From Solirubrobacterales bacterium (lineage in GTDB: Bacteria > Actinomycetota > Thermoleophilia > Solirubrobacterales > Solirubrobacteraceae): 64,000 nucleotides of DNA. The stretch covers positions 62,957-126,956 of the forward strand of contig QHBW01000051.1 of NCBI GenBank assembly GCA_003244205.1. Direction: 5' to 3'. Numbering within the stretch: the first letter of the stretch is position 1; every line of letters begins with the position of its first letter. A model generated the notes under the pieces. That model ran no database searches, was not told the origin of the DNA, and worked only from the letters and a program-made list of their open reading frames with translations. Of the stretch, positions 1 through 8,196 are shown in pieces. The position numbers and the translations under genes are program-made.

Positions 1-2
1 AC

Positions 3-953
3 TTCGACTCGTGGTTCTCCGAGCGATCACTGCATGAGGGAGAGCGGCCCACCGCGGTGCAGCGCGCCGAGGCTGAGCTCGAGGCCGGCGGCCATCTCTA
101 CCGCTCCGACGAGGCGTCCTGGCTGCGGGCGACGACGTTCGGTGACGACAAGGACCGTGTGCTGCGGCGCGCCGATGGGCAGCCCACCTACCTCGCCTCC
201 GACGTCGCCTACCACGAGCACAAGCGTGCGCGCAGCTTCACGCGCCTGATCGACATCTGGGGCTCCGACCATCACGGCTACGTCAGGCGCATGCAGGCCG
301 CGTGGCAGGCACTTGGAGGTGACGCTGACGAGCTCGAGATCGTGATCATGCAGTACGTCCACCTGATCGAAGGGGGCGAGCGCGCTGGGATGTCCAAGCG
401 GCGCGGCGACTTCATCACGCTCGACGAGCTCGTCGCCGAGATCGGCAGCGACGCCGCGCGCTATTTCATGGTCCAGCGCTCACACGACACGGAGATGGAC
501 CTAGACCTCGACCTGGCCCGCAGCCAGTCGGCCGACAATCCCGTCTACTACGTGCAATACGCCCATGCACGGATCGCTTCGATCCTCGAGAAGGCCGGCG
601 CCGGTCGCGTTGGCGCGGCCGTCGAGGACAGCGAGCGGCATGGTCGCTCGGTCGCCGACAACGGCCGCGACACCGGGCCCTCGCTGGAGCCCTCCGAGCG
701 CACCCTGATCCGCACGCTGCTCGCGTTCCCCGCCGAGGTCGCTGAGGCGGTCGAGCGCCGCGCTCCGCATCGGATCGCGGCGTACGCGCTCGAGCTCGCC
801 CAGCGCTTCACCGCCTTCTATCGCGACTGTCGCGTCGTCGGGGCCGAGCCTCCGGCGGTCGAGACCTTCCGTCTGGCCCTCTCGGTGGCGACGCAGCAGG
901 TACTCGCCCAGGCGCTGGGGCTGCTGGGGGTCAGCGCGCCGACGGCGATGTAG
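3..953 (+). CDS. argS: Arginine--tRNA ligase, C-terminal part (cut by window edge)
   Basis: Class I arginyl-tRNA synthetase, which charges tRNA-Arg in the cytoplasm. The reading frame is open from base 3, so the start lies left of the window and 316 residues are visible. Motifs in order are DVAYHEHK, IWGSDHHGY (active-site region), GMSKRRGDF (the KMSKS-loop equivalent) and then NPVYYVQYAHARI, which opens the all-helical DALR anticodon-binding domain that runs to the C terminus. The gene ends 18 bases before the convergent amidohydrolase gene, leaving almost no room for a separate terminator. Identity is secure; only the N-terminal portion is unseen. Confidence 0.95.
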   Translation, partial: FDSWFSERSLHEGERPTAVQRAEAELEAGGHLYRSDEASWLRATTFGDDKDRVLRRADGQPTYLASDVAYHEHKRARSFTRLIDIWGSDHHGYVRRMQAAWQALGGDADELEIVIMQYVHLIEGGERAGMSKRRGDFITLDELVAEIGSDAARYFMVQRSHDTEMDLDLDLARSQSADNPVYYVQYAHARIASILEKAGAGRVGAAVEDSERHGRSVADNGRDTGPSLEPSERTLIRTLLAFPAEVAEAVERRAPHRIAAYALELAQRFTAFYRDCRVVGAEPPAVETFRLALSVATQQVLAQALGLLGVSAPTAM

Positions 954-971
954 GCGTGGCGCCGGTGCTGC

Positions 972-2153
972 TCAGCGCTGCGGGTGGGGAGCATCCGCGG
1001 GGGGCGGGGGGACGGGCACGTCGGGGGTCGCAGCGAGGATCGTGGCCGCCATCAGCGGACGCAGGCCGGGGCGGCGGACGACGCCCGCCGCGCGATCATC
1101 TAGCTCCTTCGCGGCGCTGATCTCCCCTTCGGCGGCGTCGAGCAGCGTGAGAATTGTGCGGCAGATGTCGGCCTGCGGAGCATCGTCGCCAACGGCGCAC
1201 GCGAGCCGCGTGATCGCCATCGGCTCCTCGTAGTCGTTGCCACGCAGGGCTGCCATGGCGGTCGTGGTCAGCCAGATCTGAATGCGTGCGAGCAGCGGGT
1301 CGTGGGGCAGGCGGTCAGGGCCGGGCGGAGGGCCGAGATCGGCGGGCTCCTCGCGCGCGAGGATGCGGTCGAGCTGGCCACCGCAGATCGCGATGATCTG
1401 CTCGTCGCGATAGCCGATCTGGCGAGCGAAGCGCAGGTCACGGACGGCGCCGTAGGCGGTCTGCCCGTAAGGGGCGTCGGAGCCGAAGAGGATGTTGCCC
1501 GCCGGCACGAGCGCGAAGAGCGCGGCCATGTCCGCCGGGTTCCACCAGGCGGTGTCGAAATACAGGTTGCGCAGATGCGCTGCTTCGCGCCAGATCCACG
1601 CCAAATCGCAGATGCCGGCGTGCGCGAGGATCACGGAGGCCTGCGGGAACTCGCGGCAGAAGGCGACAGCGTCGCGACCGAGCGCCGGGATCCCGCGGCC
1701 GGCATGGATGATCAGCGGGACCTGGCGCTCGTGGGCGAGCGCGAAGATCGGGCGGACCTCGGGCTCCGACAGCGTGAAGCGCTCGGCGCGGGGGTGCAGC
1801 TTGATCCCGACCGCGCCGGCGTCCAGGCAGCGCTCGGCCTCCGCGACGGGGGAGCTGCGAGGGTCCAGCCGGCAGAAGGCCACGATGCGCCCCTGCGCGC
1901 GCCGCGCAATCTCGATTACGCGGTCGTTGTGCTCGGGGTAGCCGTCAGGCTCGTGCATCGGGAAGGTGACCGCGCGCGTGCTCGGAGAGACGAAGTCGAG
2001 CACCGCCAGCAGCTCGTCCTCGGATTGCTTGAGCCCATCGGGGTCGTTGGCTCCGACGTGGGTGTGGACGTCGAAGAGCCCTGGCGCGTGCAAGTGCTCG
2101 AGGCTGGCGTCGAGCAGGCGCAGGACGGAATCGTCGGAGGTCACCGGCTGCAC
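972..2153 (-). CDS. Amidohydrolase-family (amidohydrolase_2) metal-dependent hydrolase
   Basis: A TIM-barrel metal hydrolase of 393 residues. The HxH metal motif is DVHTHVG (His30, His32). Further metal or active-site segments are GIKLHPR (about 115-121), LIIHAGRG (about 150) and FGSDAPYG (about 223), the usual order for the amidohydrolase_2 group (decarboxylases and lactone hydrolases such as ACMSD). About 130 residues follow the barrel and are helical and low in motifs. The gene starts 19 bases downstream of ccdA on the same strand, so it may be co-transcribed with the cytochrome maturation genes, but nothing ties it to them by function. The substrate cannot be told. Confidence 0.8.
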   Translation of the reverse strand: MQPVTSDDSVLRLLDASLEHLHAPGLFDVHTHVGANDPDGLKQSEDELLAVLDFVSPSTRAVTFPMHEPDGYPEHNDRVIEIARRAQGRIVAFCRLDPRSSPVAEAERCLDAGAVGIKLHPRAERFTLSEPEVRPIFALAHERQVPLIIHAGRGIPALGRDAVAFCREFPQASVILAHAGICDLAWIWREAAHLRNLYFDTAWWNPADMAALFALVPAGNILFGSDAPYGQTAYGAVRDLRFARQIGYRDEQIIAICGGQLDRILAREEPADLGPPPGPDRLPHDPLLARIQIWLTTTAMAALRGNDYEEPMAITRLACAVGDDAPQADICRTILTLLDAAEGEISAAKELDDRAAGVVRRPGLRPLMAATILAATPDVPVPPPPADAPHPQR

Positions 2154-2172
2154 GCTATCGAGCCGGGGTCGC

Positions 2173-2925
2173 TCAGAGACCCTGGCCGAGCACCTGCAAG
2201 CCGAGCGCGTTCTGAACGTTGGTGACCTGGCTGTTGAGCCAGGTGAAGTTCTCCGTCAGCATCAGCGCTCCGAGGACCACGAGCACCGCCCCCGAGACCG
2301 CGGTGATCGCGAGATAGTGGTCACGCAGCCAGCGAAAGGCGCCGGTGGCGCGATCGAAGGCCAGCGCGCAGAGGACAAATGGGATCGCCAGCCCGAGCGA
2401 GTAGACCGCGAGCAAGGCACCTCCCTTGGCGACGGAGTCGCTGCGCGCGGCGAACGTCAGGATCGCGCCGAGGATCGGACCCAGGCACGGCGTCCAGGCA
2501 ACGGCAAAGGCGGCTCCGGCGACGACCGGACCACCTGAGCCCGCGCGCCGCATCAGCGCTTCGGGTCGCCACTCGCGGTTGAGCCGGTCCACGAAGGGGG
2601 TCAGCACGAACACGATTCCGAGCGCCAGCACGAGCGTCCCGGCGATGATGTCGAGCGTGTGGCGATGATCGCGCAGCGTGCTTCCCAGCCCCGTCGCGGT
2701 CATGCCGAGCGCGACGAACACGACGGTGAAGGACAGGCAGAAGATGAAACTGGGCACGAGCAGCGCGGCCATGCGGCGCTCCCCCGCGCGCAGCTCGGCG
2801 ATCGAGATCCCCGAGATGCTCGAGAGGTAGCCGGGGACGAGCGGGAGCACGCAGGGGGAGACGAACGACACGAAGCCCGCCGCGAAGGCGGTGAAGATCG
2901 TGGCGTGTCCGACGGCCAGCGTCAT
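2173..2925 (-). CDS. ccdA: Cytochrome c biogenesis protein CcdA (DsbD transmembrane family)
   Basis: A six-helix membrane thiol-disulfide carrier that passes reducing power from cytoplasmic thioredoxin to the outside of the membrane, where it keeps apocytochrome c cysteines reduced. It has 250 residues. The two redox cysteines sit in the expected contexts: SPCVLPLVPGY (Cys25, first helix) and AWTPCLGPILG (about residue 145, fourth helix). Hydrophobic helices span the whole length. Only three bases separate it from the upstream ccmH, so the two form one operon; the rest of the maturation set in this window (ccmE, ccmF) lies 47 kb away. Confidence 0.92.
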   Translation of the reverse strand: MTLAVGHATIFTAFAAGFVSFVSPCVLPLVPGYLSSISGISIAELRAGERRMAALLVPSFIFCLSFTVVFVALGMTATGLGSTLRDHRHTLDIIAGTLVLALGIVFVLTPFVDRLNREWRPEALMRRAGSGGPVVAGAAFAVAWTPCLGPILGAILTFAARSDSVAKGGALLAVYSLGLAIPFVLCALAFDRATGAFRWLRDHYLAITAVSGAVLVVLGALMLTENFTWLNSQVTNVQNALGLQVLGQGL

Positions 2926-2928
2926 CGC

Positions 2929-3408
2929 TCAGCGATCGAAGTGGGCCAGCTCGTCGTCAAGCCGGTTGGCGTCGGCGTGGGAGAGCGGCGGCGCTGGCTG
3001 GAGCGGCGTTGCCGACGCCGGCCCGCCGCGTCGGCGCCAGCGTGCGAGCAGCAGCCCGATCGCGACGAGGGCCGCCGCAGCAGCCGCGGCCGGGACGAGG
3101 TAGACGGCGAGGTTCGTGCCGCGGGCGGGCGGCAGCGAGAGCACGTTCGGTCCGTACTGGGCCACCATCTCCTGCTTGATCTGCGAGAGGCTCTCGCACC
3201 CGGCGATCAGCCGGTTGATCAGCCGGCGCTCGCCGTCGGCCTGGGGCGCCTCGGCGATCGCCAGCGGGACCCCGCAGGAGACGCACATCAGCTGTCCCTC
3301 AGCGTCAGACAGCGAGGTCTTCGGACACGTTGCGCTCGCGAGCGCCGCGGTGCTCGGCCCGAGCAGGAACCCGAGCGTGAGCAGCGCGGCAATGCGGCGG
3401 TAGCGCAT
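2929..3408 (-). CDS. ccmH: CcmH/CycL/NrfF-family cytochrome c maturation protein
   Basis: A membrane-anchored thioredoxin-like partner of the haem lyase CcmF that reduces the CxxCH motif of apocytochrome c. I start it at the ATG at 3408, which gives 159 residues beginning with a signal peptide (IAALLTLGFLLGPSTAALA); an upstream in-frame start would add 19 unlikely residues. The redox motif is LMCVSC, where the family usually has LRCxxC, so the arginine is replaced by methionine. The fold continues with a helical region (residues 60-95, ending YGPNVLSLPP), a single C-terminal helix and a short cytoplasmic tail. It is directly upstream of ccdA. Confidence 0.88.
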   Translation of the reverse strand: MRYRRIAALLTLGFLLGPSTAALASATCPKTSLSDAEGQLMCVSCGVPLAIAEAPQADGERRLINRLIAGCESLSQIKQEMVAQYGPNVLSLPPARGTNLAVYLVPAAAAAAALVAIGLLLARWRRRGGPASATPLQPAPPLSHADANRLDDELAHFDR

Positions 3409-3504
3409 CGGAGAAGGGTACGCACAGGGCGTGCGCCTGCACCGCGGCCGCATCGCGCTCACCATGCGGTGCAGCAGCCGAGCGGACCCCCGGCAGACCC
3501 AGGG

Positions 3505-3510
3505 TAGAAT
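3505..3510 (+). promoter_or_regulatory. Probable -10 element of tRNA-Gly
   Basis: TAGAAT ends 10 bases before the first base of the tRNA-Gly gene, the distance expected for a -10 box driving a tRNA whose transcript starts a few bases upstream of the mature 5' end. No convincing -35 box was seen in front of it. Confidence 0.45.
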
Positions 3511-3520
3511 CCCGCGACTT

Positions 3521-3593
3521 GCGGACGTAGCTCAGTTGGTAGAGCGTTGGCTTCCCAAGCCAAAGGTCGCGGGTTCGAGACCCGTCGTCCGCT
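3521..3593 (+). tRNA. tRNA-Gly (anticodon CCC)
   Basis: A complete cloverleaf. The acceptor strands GCGGACG (3521-3527) and CGTCCGC (3586-3592) pair perfectly. The D arm is GCTCAGTTGGTAGAGC, the anticodon stem is TTGGC/GCCAA around the loop TTCCCAA (anticodon CCC), and the T arm is GCGGG-TTCGAGA-CCCGT. The discriminator base is T3593, and no CCA is encoded. The IS3-family element begins 110 bases downstream. Confidence 0.95.
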
Positions 3594-3728
3594 TGGAGGG
3601 GAGTCCGGCTATCTCCTTGGGTCTTGGGCGGCGCCGTGCGCCGCTGCTGGCCTCAGGCAGTGGCCGCGGCGGCCAGAACCAGCGCTAGGGAGTCGTGGAG
3701 CTACCCCGTTTCGGTTGACACTTGTTGT

Positions 3729-4633
3729 TTAGGCGGCAGCCGCCTTTTGTAGTTGTTCTTTCTTTTGTTCGAGCGATTGTTCCTCAAACCGCTCGGGGGA
3801 GAGATATCCGAGCGCTGAGTGACGTCGTCTGGGGTTGTAGAAGGCCTCGATGAAGTCGAACACTTGGAGCCTTGCCTGATCGCGGGGTGGTGAACGTCGC
3901 GCGGTCGAACAGCTCGGTTTCGAGCGTCGCGAAGAACGACTCGGCGACGGCGTTGTCGAACGCATCACCGCGGCGACCGACGCTTTGCAGCACGCCGGCG
4001 TCCGACAGGGTCTTGCCGAACGCGAGGCTCGCGGTATTGCGAGCCGCGATCGGAATGGTGGATCAGGCCGGGGGTCGGTCGACGTTGAGTGAGCGCCATC
4101 CCGAGCGCGTCGAGCACGAGCTCGGCTTTGAGGTCGTTGCGCATCGACCAGCTCACGCACCGGCGGCTGAAGGCGTCGATCACCGCCGCCAGGAACAGGA
4201 ACCCCTCACGCGTCGGGACATACGTGATGTCGGCCACCCATAGACGATCGGGCTCCGGCGAGCGGAACTGGCGGCGCACCAGATCATCGGCCGCCGGTGC
4301 CTGCGCCGCCAGCGTCGTGGTCACGGGCCGCTTCCCGCGCCGCGAGACGCCCTCGATCCCGAGGCGGCGCATCAGCTTCGCTACACGCTTGCGCGAGATC
4401 CTGACCTGGTGATCGTCTAAGAGCTCGGCATGGATCCGGGGAACGCCATAGGTCCCGCGCGAGTCCTTGAAGATCCGCTCGATCAGCCCAGACAGCTCCC
4501 GGTCGCGCAGCTCACGAGCACACGGCCCGCGTCGCCTCCACGCATAGAACCCGGCGCGGGTCACGCCGAGCACGCCACACAGCAGGGAGACGGGATGCTG
4601 TGCTTTCTCCGCCTCGATCAACCGGAAGCTCAT
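3729..4633 (-). pseudogene. IS3-family transposase OrfB, two frameshifts
   Basis: The DDE integrase of the IS3-family copy. Read from 4633 it shows the helical IS3 OrfB N-terminal part (GVTRAGFYAWRRR, GTYGVPRIHAEL) and the catalytic core: DITYV (first Asp) and HHSDRGSQY (second Asp). Near base 4043 one extra base shifts the frame, after which SLAFGKTLSDAG and NAVAESFF (catalytic Glu) continue in another frame. Near base 3890 an extra C shifts it again, into FYNPRRRHSALGYLSPERFE, the conserved C-terminal motif, ending at 3729. All domains are recognisable, so the damage looks recent. Confidence 0.88.
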
Positions 4634-4922
4634 CTCGGCCGATCGGTCTCCCGGGCGAAGAAAGTCGCGGCCTTCTTGAGGATCTCGCGCTCCTCACGCA
4701 GCCGCGCGTTCTCCCGTCTGAGCTTGCGCAGCTCCTCGCGCTCATAGCTCGTCAAGCCCTGCCTGCGGCCCTCGTCGACCTCGGCCTGCAGCACCAGCGC
4801 CGCAACGACTCCGGTGCGATCCCGAGATCCTCAGCGACCGCCCGAAACGGCTTCTCGCTGACGCGATACAGCCGCACCGCCTCCTGCCGGAACTCTGGCC
4901 CAAACGCCTTGCCCTTCGGCAT
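4630..4922 (-). pseudogene. IS3-family transposase OrfA, frameshifted
   Basis: The helix-turn-helix subunit of the IS3-family transposase. From the ATG at 4922 it reads MPKGKAFGPEFRQEAVRLYR and then a helix-turn-helix ([16 protein letters not shown]). A single missing G after the Trp codon, near 4787, puts the rest out of frame; restoring it gives the expected charged leucine-zipper region ([19 protein letters not shown]) and a stop at 4630 overlapping the orfB start as ATGA. Confidence 0.8.
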
Positions 4923-4956
4923 GTCAACTCCCCTCCAGGACGCAACGCGCCCATTC

Positions 4957-6294
4957 TCAGGGTGTCAACGAAAGCGGGTCAACTCCAACTCCACCTCCGG
5001 CAGTGGCTGAGTCGTGGTAGGGGCCGGGCTTGGGTCGCGGCTTGCCGCCAGGCAGCGCGAGTCGCAGGATCGTGCGCTGGACCATGCCGAACTGCTTGAA
5101 GAACGGTCCGGTGTTGTAGGGCAGCTCGTAGCGCTCGCAGAGCTCCCTGACACGCGGGGCGATCTCCGCGTAGCGCGTGCTCGGCATGTCGGGGTAGAGA
5201 TGGTGCTCGACCTGATAGCCGAGGTTGCCGCTGAGGACGTGAAAGGCTGGGCCACCCTCGATGTTGGCTGCGCCTAGCAACTGGCGGATGTACATCCCGC
5301 CGCGTGTCTCGTTCTCGGTCTCCTCTTGAGAGAACGTGTAGGTCTGGTCGGGGAAGTGACCGCAGAAGATGATCATGTAGGCCCAGACGTTGCGCACGAG
5401 GTTTGCGGTGACGTCCGCCGTCAGCGTGGTGCGAAACGGCTCGCGGAACGAGCGCCGCTCGATCAGCTGACGCAGGATCTGGCCGCGGTCGCTGGAGCGT
5501 GTCGGCTTGGCCTTGCGCCAGACGCGCTTGACCATGCGCCCGGCACGCGGCTTCGGCTTGTCCGCCGCGGGCGCCCGCAATGGGGTGGCGGCAATGGCCA
5601 GCTCCACGAGCGTTGAGATCAGCCCGCTGAGCAGCGGAAAGACGATGTAGTCCTTGGTGATCTGCTGGCGCGCTTTGCGTGCCATGCCCCTGAGCTCGCG
5701 CCGGATCGCCTGCTTGGACTTCTCACCCTTCTTGATCGCTTCGAAGTCGAGATCGTGGGAGGCGACACCCCACTCGAACAGCGCCGCGAGCACGAGGTTG
5801 TAGAAGGGCTGGAGGAGGTAGACAGGATTCCACTTCTGGTGCGGATCGATCCGCATGATCTCGTAGCCGAGGTCGCGGTCCTTGCCGCGAATGTTGGTGA
5901 AGGTGTGATGGATGAAGTTGTGTGAGTGCTTCCAGGCCTCCGCCGTCGAAGCGGAGTCCCAATCCCAGGTCGACGAGTTGATCTGGGGATCGTTCATCCA
6001 GTCCCACTGTCCATGCATGACGTTGTGGCCGATCTCCATGTTCTCGAGGATCTTGGCCAGCGAGAGCATCGATGTCCCGGCGATCCACGCCGGCTTGTAG
6101 CGGGAGGCGAACAGGATCACGCGGCCGAGCACGACCAGGCGACGATGCATCTCGATCATGCTCGTGATGTAACGGCGGTCGCGGTCGCCGAGATCGCCGA
6201 ACACCTCATCGTGAATCGTTTCGACCTCCTTGCCAAGCTCCTCGATCTGCTCGGCGCTCAGGCGACTCAGTGGACTCTCGATCATTGTGGGCAT
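4957..6294 (-). CDS. Membrane fatty acyl desaturase (DesA3-like), 3' end formed by IS sequence
   Basis: A di-iron integral membrane desaturase that puts a double bond into a fatty acyl chain, taking electrons from the reductase encoded just upstream. It has 445 residues from the ATG at 6294 (starting MPTMIES). The three histidine boxes are all present: GHNVMHG, HSHNFIHHTF and YQVEHHLYP. With the adjacent reductase it matches the Mycobacterium DesA3/Rv3230c pair, a stearoyl-CoA delta-9 desaturase system. The last codons (VDPLSLTP and the stop) lie on the IS3-family right end (4962-4978 and beyond), so the natural C terminus has probably been replaced. The histidine boxes are upstream of this, so activity may be kept. 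Confidence 0.9.
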   Translation of the reverse strand: MPTMIESPLSRLSAEQIEELGKEVETIHDEVFGDLGDRDRRYITSMIEMHRRLVVLGRVILFASRYKPAWIAGTSMLSLAKILENMEIGHNVMHGQWDWMNDPQINSSTWDWDSASTAEAWKHSHNFIHHTFTNIRGKDRDLGYEIMRIDPHQKWNPVYLLQPFYNLVLAALFEWGVASHDLDFEAIKKGEKSKQAIRRELRGMARKARQQITKDYIVFPLLSGLISTLVELAIAATPLRAPAADKPKPRAGRMVKRVWRKAKPTRSSDRGQILRQLIERRSFREPFRTTLTADVTANLVRNVWAYMIIFCGHFPDQTYTFSQEETENETRGGMYIRQLLGAANIEGGPAFHVLSGNLGYQVEHHLYPDMPSTRYAEIAPRVRELCERYELPYNTGPFFKQFGMVQRTILRLALPGGKPRPKPGPYHDSATAGGGVGVDPLSLTP

Positions 6295-6313
6295 GTGGAT
6301 CCTCGTGTGGGGG

Positions 6314-7414
6314 TCATAGGGCAATCTCGACAGGGCCTTCGGCGGCATGGATGCAGGTGCGGATCATCTCCCCGTCCTGGCCGCCCACCTTCCCTGTGCG
6401 CAAATCGCGCACCCGGCCCGAGCAGAGCTCACCGACGCACGTGTGACAGATGCCCATGCGGCAGCCAAAGGGGAGCGTGGCGCCCGCCTCCTCGCCGGCG
6501 ACGAGAATGGGGGTGGCGCCGTCGCCGTGTGCCTCGATCTCGCTGACGGAGAAGCGGATCGTGCCGCCCTCGCCGTGCTCGCTGGGCTCCGAGCCGATGA
6601 TCGGCTGGAAGCGCTCGGTGTGCAGCCGGTCGCGGTCTCCGTCGCGCTCCCAATGCTCGGTCAGCGCGTCGAGCATGGCGGCAGGACCGCTGATGAAAGC
6701 TTCGCGCTCGCGCCAATCGGGGCACAGCGTCTGGAGGTCCTCCGGGCCCATGCGGCCCATCTCGTGGGTCAGCTGCTCGTGTAGGCGGAACCCCTGATGG
6801 CGTTGGGCGAGCTGGCGCAGCTCGGCGCCGAAGATCACATCCTCCGCTGTGCGTGCGGAATGCAGCAGCACGACGTCGGAGAGCGCGTCGCGGCGCGCTA
6901 GCGCCCGCAACATGCTCATGATCGGCGTGATGCCACTGCCGGCACTGATGAAGAGGAACTCGTCTGGCAGCGACTCGGGGAGCACGAAGGTGCCCTCCAC
7001 GCCACCTAGGCGCACGATCGCCCCGGGCTGCGCTCTGCGGACCAGGTAGGGCGAAACCTTGCCCGTGTCAACGAGCTTGGGTGTGATGCTGAGGCAGCCG
7101 TCGGAGCGGCCCGGGTCGGATGTCAGCGAGTAGGCGCGCCAGTGGTGCACGCCATCGACCGGCATACCTATGCGCAGGTACTGGCCGGGCTCGTGGCCCT
7201 CCCACTCCCACCCTGGCTTGATCACGATTGTCGCCGCGTCGGGCGTCTCGCGCTCGACGCGCTCGATCCGCCCGCGCAGCTCTTGTGTCGACCACAGCGG
7301 GTTGATCAGCTCGAGGTAATCGTCGGGCAATAGCGGCGTGAAGACGTAGCGCAGCGCGCGCAGTGTTCTCAGTCGCCATTGCGGAACCTTGGGCCGGGCG
7401 CCGCGCTCAGCCAT
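6314..7414 (-). CDS. Ferredoxin reductase-type oxidoreductase with C-terminal 2Fe-2S domain (desaturase electron donor)
   Basis: A 366-residue protein with a flavin domain (FAD site W-RAYSLTS near residue 105), an NAD(P)H domain (ISAGSGITPIMSMLR near 163-177) and a plant-type 2Fe-2S domain at the C terminus. The cluster cysteines are in GCRMGICHTCVGELC, with the last in IRTC near the end. It lies 19 bases upstream of the desaturase on the same strand, so the pair is an operon and this protein most likely supplies electrons to the di-iron centre. It is divergent from the TetR gene at 7492. Confidence 0.9.
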   Translation of the reverse strand: MAERGARPKVPQWRLRTLRALRYVFTPLLPDDYLELINPLWSTQELRGRIERVERETPDAATIVIKPGWEWEGHEPGQYLRIGMPVDGVHHWRAYSLTSDPGRSDGCLSITPKLVDTGKVSPYLVRRAQPGAIVRLGGVEGTFVLPESLPDEFLFISAGSGITPIMSMLRALARRDALSDVVLLHSARTAEDVIFGAELRQLAQRHQGFRLHEQLTHEMGRMGPEDLQTLCPDWREREAFISGPAAMLDALTEHWERDGDRDRLHTERFQPIIGSEPSEHGEGGTIRFSVSEIEAHGDGATPILVAGEEAGATLPFGCRMGICHTCVGELCSGRVRDLRTGKVGGQDGEMIRTCIHAAEGPVEIAL

Positions 7415-7491
7415 GGCGTCGCACTACCCTTTGAGAACCATTGTCAACCATTCGTTTCCAAACGTAGCATCCGCGGACTAGACTGGCGCTC
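7415..7491. promoter_or_regulatory. Divergent control region between desaturase operon and tetR
   Basis: 77 bases. Plus strand: TTGTCA (7441-7446) and TAGCAT (7465-7470), 18 bases apart, form a plausible promoter for the TetR gene. The direct repeat AACCATT (7436-7442 and 7446-7452) overlaps that -35 box and also a minus-strand TTGACA (7447-7442) that could serve the reductase-desaturase operon, though I see no good minus-strand -10. Repression of both directions by the TetR protein is an inference from position. Confidence 0.4.
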
Positions 7492-8154
7492 GTGGCCGCC
7501 TCCGCCTCGAGCACGCTGCGCCGTGGACGCGAGCGCGAGCTGGTGCTCGCCACGCGGTCGCTCTTCGACGAGCGGGGCATGCTCGATGCCCCGATCGAGG
7601 AGATCGCCAACGCGGTCGGGATCGCGCGCGGGCTGATCTACCGCCAGTTCTCCTCCAAGGAGGAGCTCTTCGTGCTCACCGTTACCGACTATCTCGACGA
7701 GCTCGCCGGCGTCCTCGACGACGCGACCGACGGCGGCGCCGACCCCCTTACCAGGCTAGAACGCGGGATGGCCGCTTATGCGGGCTTCTGCCAGCGCTAT
7801 CCCGCCTTCCTCGATGCCTCGCTGTCGCTGATGCATCGACCTGCGCGCGAGCTGCACGAGATCGTCTCGGAGTCCGTCTGGCTACGACTAGGCCAGGGCA
7901 TCGCGCGCTGCGTCGACCACCTCGAGCGGGTGCTGCGCGCCGGCTCGGAAGCGGGAACGTTCGACGTCGTTGAGCCGCAGTACATGGCCAACATCCTCTG
8001 GACCCAGGTGCTCGGGGCAATGCATCTCACCCGCATCCGCGTCGGCGTGCGCCAAGCCGCGCCGGGGATCCCCGAGCTCTTCACGATCGCGCCAGAACAG
8101 GTAGTGCAGACGTGCGTGGATAGCGCGCTGGCGACGGTCAGGGCGCGGCGCTAG
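7492..8154 (+). CDS. TetR/AcrR-family transcriptional regulator
   Basis: 220 residues from a GTG start. The N-terminal TetR DNA-binding domain covers about residues 14-60 (LATRSLFDERG, IEEIANAVGIARGLIYRQF, SSKEELF). The C-terminal ligand domain is all-helical and shows no motif that names a ligand. Its position, divergent from the desaturase pair with a shared 77-base control region, suggests that it senses an acyl-CoA or fatty acid and controls the desaturase, as DesT and other TetR proteins do. That role is inferred. Confidence 0.88.
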   Translation: MAASASSTLRRGRERELVLATRSLFDERGMLDAPIEEIANAVGIARGLIYRQFSSKEELFVLTVTDYLDELAGVLDDATDGGADPLTRLERGMAAYAGFCQRYPAFLDASLSLMHRPARELHEIVSESVWLRLGQGIARCVDHLERVLRAGSEAGTFDVVEPQYMANILWTQVLGAMHLTRIRVGVRQAAPGIPELFTIAPEQVVQTCVDSALATVRARR

Positions 8155-8196
8155 CCTCGCCGAAGGTCACGATCACCGGCGACCCGCGGTTACGGC

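Larger units (their letters stand above)
3704..4978 (-). mobile_element. IS3-family insertion sequence, decayed
   Basis: About 1.28 kb, bounded by imperfect terminal inverted repeats: the left end CCCCGTTTCGGTTGACAC (3704-3721) matches the reverse complement of the right end (4962-4978, ending CGAAAGCGGG) apart from one indel and two mismatches. Inside, on the minus strand, are orfA (HTH) and orfB (DDE integrase), overlapping by ATGA as in this family. Three single-base indels break the frames, so this copy cannot make transposase. No clear 3-4 bp target duplication is visible. Its right end lies inside the last codons of the neighbouring desaturase gene. Confidence 0.85.

Noticed and set aside
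1302..2225. Plus-strand open frame opposite the amidohydrolase
   Set aside because: Shadow of a gene with clear HxH and metal motifs on the other strand.
4512..4745. Possible separate gene in the IS between orfA and orfB
   Set aside because: Only an out-of-frame reading of orfA/orfB; restoring the frame gives the expected IS3 sequence.
3521..4978. Integration of a larger element at the tRNA-Gly gene
   Set aside because: No direct repeat of the tRNA 3' end, no integrase, and only one IS copy lies downstream.
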